The notes beneath the pieces were generated by a model, which saw only the letters and a list, made by a program, of their open reading frames with translations, searched no databases and was not told the origin of the DNA. Shown one piece after another: positions 56,136 through 64,000 of a DNA stretch of 64,000 nt. Location of the stretch: positions 6,667,848 to 6,731,847 of the forward strand of contig JAKTNV010000023.1 of assembly GCA_022747635.1 (NCBI GenBank), read 5' to 3'. Each line of letters opens with the position of its first letter. Positions within the stretch are counted from its first letter, which is position 1. Source of the DNA: Hetaerina americana. Taxonomy: Eukaryota; Arthropoda; Insecta; Odonata; Calopterygidae. Made by a program: the position numbers and the translations under genes.

Positions 56136-56639
56136 TAACGAGTGAACATAATACTAATCATTGAGTTTTGATCGCATCATTTCGAGTTTCACTGTAAACT
56201 GCGAGAAAGTTTTTTGGAATCTCAATCGTCCTTGTTCAATTGACCTATATTCTAAGAGAAATATATATGGGCACACCTAATTTATTAATTAAATTTGCAT
56301 TATTTTAAGATTTTTACTATAAAATTACATTTTTTTGCAAAGACGAATTCAATGTTGTTCTCCCTCACTTCTTGTTATAAATCATTAAAATATTTTTCTA
56401 TAGTTCGAACGAAACACAATTAAATAAAATATTATTTCCTGAAAAGAAGGTAGTGCCTTAATACTAAGTTCACCAGTTAAAAATTATGACGATTTGTATG
56501 AAGACGGTAAGACTAAAACACTACCGCATCGTGAGAGAATTAGCATGACAGCGTAAGCTATGATTGAGTGAAAATGGGCAAAACCTACGGCCACGCTAAC
56601 ATCGTGAACCACCGGCCACCACGGGGTGTGTGAATGCAG
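56136..56639. other. AT-rich sequence without recognisable genes
   Basis: No motif or repeat recognised. Confidence 0.5.
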
Positions 56640-58560
56640 AGTCGAAGATCATTCTCCTTAGTATTTCAAAGAACATTGTGGCCGTACCACGCATTGTGCA
56701 TAAAAAACGGCAAGTTGATAATCGTCATCCAAAGGAATCCATGCCTCCTCTCATATAACTACTTCAGTAAGCCCTGCCGGCCACCTCGGACTCACCAAAG
56801 CGCCCCCCCGGCCGCGGGCACATCCGATTACGCACGCCCAGGCCAGTGGGTCGTCGACGGGTCGCCCACCGCTTCGCTTGCCGCCCTCCCCTCCACCCTG
56901 CCCCGTCCGAATCCCGACGTGAACACCGGTCCACAATCTCGAAACTTTTTCCTTGTTACCACCGGCCGCTCGGAGGGACCTGGGGCCGCACAGAGGCGTC
57001 CTTCCATCCGAAGTGGCGCCGCTGCTTCCGCAAAAATCGAAGGGCTCAAAGAAACGCACGCGAGATGCCCGGGTGGGGGTGCGGAAGGATGTCGGTTTGT
57101 GGGAGAGTGGGAGGGGGGAGGATCGGGGGATCAGGAAGGGGGGGTCGGTAGCCGTGGGGAGGAGGGGGGCATATTGATTGCTTCGGGGTGCTCCCCCTTC
57201 TTGTTCCCTAAGCTCCTCGGCGAGGAGCGATTGGACCGAAAAAAACGTACGGCGCCTTCGAGGGGGTGGGTGGGAGAGGGGGGAGGAGGCTGAAGAGAAG
57301 GAGAGATCGGGAGAGGAAGGGAGAGAGAGAGAGACGGAGGAGGGACTTTTGGCAAGTTCGCCCCCATGCGCACGGTCGCCCGGTGCAGTCTCGTCCGACG
57401 CGGTGCGCTGGAATTCGTATCGAGAACTCGATCGGACAAAAGCAAGAGAGGGAGAGCCCCCATCGCTCGCGCCATCCGACCCACGAATGCGGCCCCGATT
57501 CGACTCCGGACGCGAACCACGAGGGCGCTCCGCGACCGAAACACTCCCCGCCCCTCTCGCCCATTCGACGTCGCCCCACGGCGATCAGAATATTCGATTA
57601 ATCGACCGCTCTCACTCGGGATCGCAACAAACTTTTTAATCCCCGAAAGGGCACAACCCCCGCCCTCCCGGGTCCTCGGCACACCAAAGAAACCCTCACG
57701 CTTGCATTCCGATCCCCCCAAAACACCCCCAAGCCTTGAGGTCCCCACTAACCCTCGCCCCTCGATCCTCCCCCTGGTCCCCCGCCTTCCCCCAATTCCC
57801 TTCCACTTGGTTCGTCCACTCTCTCTCTTCCCGAAACTCCAAAGACCTCCTTTCCCCCCCCCTCTCCCTCTCTCCCAAATCGCTGCCTCAAAAACGACCG
57901 ATCCCTCGCCTCCCAACCCTTCACACGTGGATCTTCCATTCTCGACTCTTGCACCCTCGCCCCGCGCCGCCCTGCACCGCTCCTCCCACACCCCTCGCCT
58001 TCCTCTTCCGCCCATTCAAACTCCTTCGCGCGCCCCCCACCCCCCGCCTCTGCCTTCCTTGCTGCTTCCCCGAGGCCCCACCGCCCCTCACCCGAAGGGT
58101 CCCTTCCAATATGTCCGCCTTTAAAACGCGCGCCCGACTGTCCCCCGCCTCCGCCCCCGACCATCTTTTCACTTGGCCGTTTAAGCCTCCTCTTCTCTTC
58201 TTTTATCTCGTCCCCGGGGCTTGTTTTATAAATGGCAGTCGCACCGGAGGAATTTCATTACTTGAGATTTAGGCCGTCGCTCGCTAGAAGAATCCGTTTA
58301 TCGCTGAATCTCTTTAATGGGACAGACGCCCAGCCCACGGCCCACGGAGAATTTCGCTCACGGCGCTAGGGAAAGTGGGAGAGAGAGAGAGCCCTCCACT
58401 CCCAAACCTCACACCCAACCCCCATGGGTTTCTTCCCAGTTTTTTTTACGAATTTGCGCAGCGCGCTGCCGTCTATTCGCCAAAGGAGTATCGGTTAATT
58501 TTGAAATTTGTGTCCGTGATCGGTGAAGAGGTGAACAGAACCGGAGACCCGAGGAGGCGT
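56640..58560. other. CpG-rich GC island, possible promoter or first-exon region
   Basis: About 1.9 kb that is GC-rich with frequent CpG, particularly 57360-57600 and 58080-58160, in contrast with AT-rich flanks. Long frames exist on both strands (294 codons at 57131-58015 -, 252 at 57366-58124 +, 219 at 56634-57293 +), but they overlap and are rich in Arg/Pro/Gly from composition. No domain is recognisable. A TTTATAAATGG word lies at 58222-58234. It may mark the regulatory region of a gene outside the window. Confidence 0.35.
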
Positions 58561-58849
58561 CGTCGCTACATGCTCCAACAAGCGTGAGAAAAAATATTCC
58601 CTCGGAAGCTAGCAACGAATTTCGGGACTTCTGTCGCAATTCAACTCGAGAGCTTCCAACGGGGATGAATCCTTCTGTGATCGACCCAGGAATATTATGG
58701 GGGCTTATTTCTACTAACTAGTCCGCATTTTTAAGAGAAATTGGTTGTTATCAAATATTACATTGAGGAAAGTCATAATTTTTTATAACTATACCAGGTC
58801 CCAATGTTTACGAAAGCTTATATCTATGATTCTTCGGCGTGTATTATTT

Positions 58850-59300
58850 ATCTACCAAAATGTTTACTTGGATTCCTGTCACGTTCCTCTCCTCTTTCTG
58901 AATTCAAGTTAATTTTACAAGATTTCTTTTAATATTTTTCCTCCACTCATCGGATGATTATTCGTGTTAGCAATTTGGACACCGACGGCAAACGTAAACG
59001 AATATGCGACAATTGATTCGTTCTGTATTCCTCACATCTCCTGATCCTCGTTTTTTACAATATTGAATTCTTTGCTCTAATCCCAATGACTTCGAGCGAT
59101 CATTCACTTCCGTATCTGTTTTCAATTTTCCGCGCGAACTTTCCTTGGGCTTACCTTCACGCAACCTGATGCGCAGTCTCTACCCACATTAAGTCCGCTT
59201 GGGGCACCTGGTGTTTCGTCATCTGCTCTATCCAGTTCACATCTCATTATATATAACTCAGTCATTGGCCCACTTCATTCTCATTTTCCATTAATGCGTA
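58850..59300 (-). pseudogene. Decayed RTE-type LINE fragment
   Basis: The broken minus-strand translation contains KTRIRRCEEYRTN, then LLTRIIIR*VEEKY, matching the RTE RT segment 'PKK...CEEYRTISL...SKILTRII..R.E.KI'. Several stops and shifts. Same superfamily as RTE-X. Confidence 0.5.
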
Positions 59301-61759
59301 TTTGTCCATCTCTTAAATACATGTATCTTTTTCCTATTACTTCACCTTTTGCATACTCCCGTCTGCTTTTTTGATGTGACAATTAATTTCCTTCTCAGAA
59401 GTGAATATTCACAAGTCCAGATCCAGTTCCTCTTTTCATTTTTTTCATTCTATTGCTAACTTGATTCCGAACGGACGATTCCATTCCACAGTTCACTTGC
59501 CCTTCTACGGTTATCGTATGGCTTGGTTTTGCAAAGCCTTGTTAAAGGGCATTTTACTCTTCATTTCTTTATTATTCTTATTTTCTTATTTAGCTCTTTG
59601 TTACTTAAGCGTCGTTATCCATGACTTAATATAATTTTTTTTATTCAAGAGTTCTTTTGTAGGTGCTTCCATGTTTTGTTCCTCAGATTATCCCGGGTCC
59701 AGGCCGCGTTTCCTCTCTTCATCTGCTCTCCGGTGGACAAATGATAATGAGGTGACGAACAAACAGGCAAAAATACAAAAGTAAACAGTCTCCAAAGATC
59801 TCAAAGAATGAAAAGGCTTCCTCCCGAAAAGGCTCCACCAACCCTTTATACTTCAGTTTACCGTTATAGGCTACTAGGTTTTAAACACTATTAGTATATC
59901 TGCTCTGTAATCGATTTCTATGTAATGGTTTCTATTGTCTTCTTATATTCTAGCTCCCAGCACAGCTTCAAGCCTATTCATATACAGTCACTCACAAAGT
60001 TCTCGCAAACGATAGAGTGACATGATTTTCTCTCTTTCTAGATTCTCCATTTCAACTATCGAATAGTCTAGTAGTCTATGACGACCAGAATTTATAAGTA
60101 TATGCAATGTTAGTGATGACATCAAGCTTATTAAAAAATTGGTTTCAGTGTAGGGTTGGGTAGGTGCGGTTTGTATTAAATAAACTTTAACTTTTCAAAA
60201 ACAAACACTGTCTCTACTCTAGTCTCATCTAGCTCAAATCTTTTGACAAATCTCCAGACAGAATTGCTATAAGTGCGAAGTTGTAGTCGAAGGAAAACTA
60301 TTGTTAATCCGTTAAAAATCCTTAAACGATCTCATCGTATACATTTCCTCCGTTCTAGTTTGCAGTAAGGTGTCACAACATTTGCTTCACTGGGAATCGG
60401 CAATTAGTTTTCTTACAGTTCATTGCTCATAGTGATAGTTTGTAAGGATCCATTCATGAGAATAGTTCGATTGGAATAAATCTTTGGGAGTTGTTCAATC
60501 AGAATAGTGTTCTCGCGATGATTATTATTTTGGAAATATTAAACTGAGGCAAAATACGTTTATAGCACATGTTATTAGTCTACTTACAATACTTCCCTTA
60601 TAAACCGATACCTCAGAGACTAAAACCACACAATAGGGTAAGCTAATAATTGAACAAGTGTACACCCTGCTGGAAAATAGTTTCTCCTGATTGATTTTTT
60701 TCCGCAATTATTTACGTATTTTCAAAGTAATGAATGATTATCACGATACTAAAAGGATCCAATCCAACTTTCCATCTTTCTGTCCCATCACAAATTTTGA
60801 GCTACATTTGCAGAGTCTTGATACTCTCTTGATAAATAGTGATCGAGTACTCAAATTAAACTACAGAAAAATACACATAATCTCCTTAGCTTCCTATGGG
60901 TTCCCTTTTTTCGAAGTGACAAAAGGGACCAAGTAATAAACGTATACGTAGGTAGAGTTTTATGTAAGGCGTAGCAATTTTCCCCGACACGGTAGGGTGA
61001 GCCCATGAAGCTAAAGTGGCAAACTCAATTCAATTGTCAATTCAAACGACTACACCACAAGAGAGTGAATATTTCCAAGAATAGAATAACTCCTAGCACC
61101 ACTGAGTATCCTCCACTGCGTATCCGTCACCCCAGAAGTGACCTTGGGACCTTCCAATAATCGTCCAATGCACAGACCTCAGAGATATAACACTACTATA
61201 CGCAAATACTTTTCAAGGTATTCTAAAAGTCACTAATCCGCTCACTACTGGAAACCCTGCTCGGACACACGCCATAGATGCCAGATACCCGGAATTCATT
61301 GACGTCAGTGCCAATGGTAGGTGCAGTCCCGTAAGGGCGTTCGCTGGAGATGATCATTCCTTTGAGATTAGTTGAAAATAAATCTATGGGAATCAAAATA
61401 GAATCTTTCCAGATTTTGTGAGATTAATCGAGCGGAACACACATACCCAATTTTCCATTTATTTCCAATGCCTCTCCATTCGCTATTCACACTAATGCAT
61501 TTTAAAATATGTATAGATTCCAGAAAAGATAGTTATTCCTCCAATTTACTTCTATCCTCTGCAAAATTGTATTGCTTTAGTAGTTTACTCTTTAAACGAA
61601 GTCTTAGTCCATGTATTCACCAAGCATAGAAATATGCCTCGTTTCCTTAAAGCTGCCTTCCACTGGTGTTCTCATTATTTCCGTGGCATCCAGCGTATCA
61701 GTCCCACTCTTGGACCCAAATGCACCTTAAAAAAACAAATAATAGAATTTTTTTACGAA
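59301..61759. other. AT-rich sequence without recognisable genes
   Basis: The frame 59401-59634 (+) ends in a hydrophobic stretch, but codon context and position beside LINE debris suggest chance. Nothing else recognised. Confidence 0.45.
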
Positions 61760-61990
61760 CTGAATTCTTTTTATTACCGGACCGGTTTCGATGCACCACA
61801 TAATCTCTAGATTCCCGCCCGGATGGATTTTCCTCCACCTAGGACTTGGGTGTTTGTAGTTGCCTTTAATGTAATGTGTAGAGTTTAGGTGGAAGAAGGG
61901 GATAGAAAATCTCTACCTCGTCCCAATGAAGTCTTTAAATAAATAAATAAGTAATCTCTAGATCCTGAATTATATGTAGCTCATTAAGCC
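61760..61990 (-). mobile_element. Penelope-type 3' end with degenerate hammerhead, split by an insertion
   Basis: Skipping 61813-61963, the minus strand reads CTAGAGA (for CUGAUGA), a short stem II (ATGTGGTGCAT), GAAA, the palindrome ACCGGT, C, and then AATAAAAAG (61800-61770). This parallels GAAACCTAGGTC...AATAAA at the end of the Penelope-like element at 17.5 kb. The core has two substitutions, so it is not expected to cleave. Confidence 0.45.
61813..61951 (+). mobile_element. 139-bp retroposed insertion with 12-bp target duplication
   Basis: Flanked by TAATCTCTAGAT at 61801-61812 and 61952-61963. The insert ends TTAAATAAATAAATAAG, an A-rich simple-repeat tail, and begins mid-sequence (TCCCGCCCGGATGG), as expected for a 5'-truncated SINE or LINE end copied by reverse transcription. 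Family not recognised. Confidence 0.75.
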
Positions 61991-61999
61991 CTAAACGGC

Positions 62000-63120
62000 A
62001 TTAGAAATGTTTAGGTAGTGATATAGTGCTATTATTTGGTCATTAATATATTCCATTTCTACAATATCACGCCTGGAACTGTGCGGTTCGTTCCAAACTG
62101 ATCTTCTCCAAAGTACTCATTCGCTCTTTCCTCCGTCATTTTCTTGAGATCAGAGGTATTAACTTTTCTGCGTGTGTAATCAGACTAATATTCCTACAGT
62201 CCCTACTAACTACTTCTTTTTTCTTCCATTTTTAGAATGGGAATAAAAATTGATCTCGCATAGTCTCCAGGTCAAATTGTTTCCATTTTAATTCTACGAA
62301 TGAGCTATTAAAATTCTTTCTTTAAAAGTTTTTCTTCTTAAAATTCTTCCTTGTTTTCCAAGCTCCTTAAATTGATCTGCAAAGATAATAGTTATTCCCT
62401 CAGCCTTCTTTGATTTCATTTTCTTAAATTCTTCATATATCTCGCCGTCAACTATTCCTGGCCCTAAGCTATCATTATCAGCATCATCTTTATTTCCTCT
62501 ACCAAAATTTCTTGGACAACTTTCTTTGTCATTTTAGCTCCGCTAACCATCATAGAAATCTCGTCAGAGCCTCATCTGATTTGACAAATACCGGGCCCTG
62601 TATTTTACCCGTTGCATCACTAATATTGGAAATGGAATATCGTATCTTAAATCATGGCAGACAGATAATTCACTTTTTCTATAGCGCGTTTGTTTCGTTC
62701 TGTATCTGTCACAAGTCTTGCATCACTCTTTGCACATTTCTTTCGCCGCATTAGTTTCTCACTTCAGTTTATTATGATGAAAGAAGTCACTTTGCTTTTG
62801 AGTATTTCTATTACGACCTAGGTTTCATTACAGCGTAACATCTACTTCACCTGATTGTTTAAGCTTTGGCCTTTACCTCATGGCTTTACCTAGGCCGTAA
62901 TAAAAATACTCTACGTGGAAGAGCAAAGTGTCTTCGTTCATGATGAAGGGTTTCCACCATGTTACGACTGAAACTTTGTTATTTTCATTTCATTGTTTTA
63001 CACACTTTTACTTTCGTCTCCCTAATTCTGTGTTTAAATTCTTCCATTTTCTTCCATCGTCCATCTCCATTATCATATCTTCTGTAATTCCAAGGTGTCT
63101 AAACCACTTTTCTATTTAGA
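62000..63120 (-). pseudogene. Decayed RTE-type LINE fragment
   Basis: Minus-strand translation: GPGIVDGEIYEEFKKMKSKK (about 62475-62415), where RTEs have a conserved 'I...EI..AIKKMKxGKA', then FADQFKELGKQGRILRR, then in another frame DCRNISLITHAEKL (near 62180), equivalent to 'YRTISLISHASKI'. The charged linker lies to the right (63.1-62.6). Many stops. It may belong to the same old copy as 58850-59300. Confidence 0.5.
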
Positions 63121-64000
63121 GTTCCTATTGTTTCGTGTTCCGCTTTCTTGATTCCTTGCCTGAGATATTACCATCTGTTTTTCACAGTATGGCTCTGCTC
63201 ATACTCCCTCAGAACTCCATCAACTTCCTCCAGATAGCACTTCATTTTCGCATCACATAGCTTTTCCACATTTCACTTTTCAATTGTCCATCCTTACTCT
63301 ATTTAATCAAACATTACCCTTAAGGAGCACTTAAATTTTAATCGAAATTAGCATCTTCGTCAGGGAAACTGTGAGACTTGACCAATTAATTCTAAAATCA
63401 ATGCCTAAGCATAAATACATGTAATCTGATTATTCCTTGCCTTCCTATTGAAGTATTTACAGGTTTACTTACGTCTACTGTGGTATTTAAACAAGATTTT
63501 GTTACGATTAGGCTGTTTATTGCTGCAAGATTCCATAATTTCACCAAGCGGTTAGTCCTTTCTCATGAGCTGTTCAATTCTTCCTCAATCCCTTTTACTC
63601 TTCCCATTACTATTCTGCCAGCGGAGTCTCCGAAGCATCCCGGACCCGAATAATCTCACCGCTGATGCCACCTGACGGTTTCCAGAAGCACCCGGACTTG
63701 GGTTTTGAGCCCCATCTTTTCTTGAAATATCAATTTGATTTATTATTGTGGAATATCAAGAGTTTTTGGCTAAGTTCGGTAATAAAAATAATGAGACATC
63801 ATTATGAAGGGCGACATTGAGAATAGGTCATCTCTTATTTCACCTTACCCCTTAAGTATGGGGCTTTCTAGGAGGCTGAAGCTTTACTCATACTTTAGGG
63901 CTATAGCACCTCTTACCAACAGTAGCACTATTTTCAACTGAACGAAAGTATTTCCTGAAAAAGTTTTCTGTCTTTGGTCTAGCAATTTTAGACACTTAAA
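63121..64000. other. Anonymous sequence to the window end
   Basis: No gene recognised. Two similar words (AGCATCCCGGACCCGAATAA and AGCACCCGGACTTGGGTTTT) lie near 63633 and 63695, without clear meaning. Confidence 0.45.

Noticed and set aside
57131..58124. Large proteins of 294 (-) and 252 (+) residues
   Set aside because: Overlapping frames on both strands in GC-rich DNA with Arg/Pro/Gly bias and no domain; compositional.
63330..63400. A further hammerhead or Penelope end (GACGAAGATGCTAATTTCGA on the minus strand)
   Set aside because: It lacks the CUGAUGA core and a GAAA followed by a short palindrome.
1..64000. CRISPR arrays, bacterial operons, integrons or phage genes
   Set aside because: No regularly spaced repeats with unique spacers and no prokaryotic gene organisation; all recognisable proteins are eukaryotic transposon products.

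Overview
This window looks like a repeat-dense, intergenic or intronic stretch of an animal genome, most likely an arthropod and probably an insect. The evidence is the transposon mix: CR1-type, RTE-type and Tx1/L1-type non-LTR retrotransposons, a Penelope-like element with a GIY-YIG nuclease and hammerhead ribozyme motifs, mariner remnants, a probable hAT MITE and tRNA-derived SINEs. Unique sequence is AT-rich, with a few GC/CpG-rich islands. I see no rRNA, no true tRNA gene, no CRISPR array and no bacterial gene structure. I recognise no complete host gene. The best host candidate is a putative secreted-protein exon at 14.5 kb.

Layout. At 1-2.1 kb lies a decayed RTE-type LINE (+). From 2.1 to 14.5 kb the sequence is mostly anonymous, with a C-rich tract (3.5-4.0), a purine-rich block with a 13-bp G-rich minisatellite (6.9-8.0), a solitary hammerhead-like motif (11.4) and a broken mariner (12.7-13.1). 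From 15.55 to 31.03 kb a single RTE copy on the minus strand ('RTE-X') has been split by insertions into a nest of retroelements. A Penelope-like element (15.8-17.6) sits in its 3' part, and a full-length CR1-type element ('CR1-A', 18.59-30.34) sits in its reverse-transcriptase region. CR1-A has itself been hit three times by a related family ('CR1-B'): a 1.86-kb 5'-truncated copy (20.66-22.52), a 0.6-kb copy (23.56-24.18) and a nearly complete 4.4-kb copy (25.35-29.78). When the three CR1-B copies are skipped, the ORF2 frame of CR1-A reads without a stop. The two larger CR1-B copies differ at only about three positions over 1.85 kb, so the nest is young.

From 31.0 to 38.1 kb there are more LINE and SINE pieces: a second RTE 3' end, a tRNA-derived SINE, a roughly 4.6-kb Tx1-like (L1 superfamily) element on the minus strand, and another SINE split by a 611-bp RTE fragment with a 12-bp target duplication. 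From 38 to 43.2 kb are a decayed CR1/L2-like element, another RT scrap, a 180-bp direct repeat pair, a probable hAT MITE and a SINE-like piece. From 43 to 64 kb the sequence is largely AT-rich and anonymous, with GC-rich islands (46.9-47.4, 50.3-50.9, 56.7-58.5), an 81-bp triple tandem repeat, a foldback repeat, an internally deleted mariner with perfect 36-bp inverted ends, RTE remnants (58.9-59.3, 62.0-63.1) and a Penelope-type end split by a 139-bp insertion with a 12-bp duplication.

How the pieces relate. CR1-A and CR1-B share an almost identical 5' half of ORF1 and the same GC-rich hairpin plus (GTAGAT)n at the 3' end, but their esterase, endonuclease and RT regions are clearly different. 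Neither has an in-frame AUG before the endonuclease domain. In CR1-B the ORF1/ORF2 overlap is only 16 nt and contains the slippery heptamer U UUU UUA in the right phase for -1 frameshifting. All calls are from reading the sequence; no database search was run.
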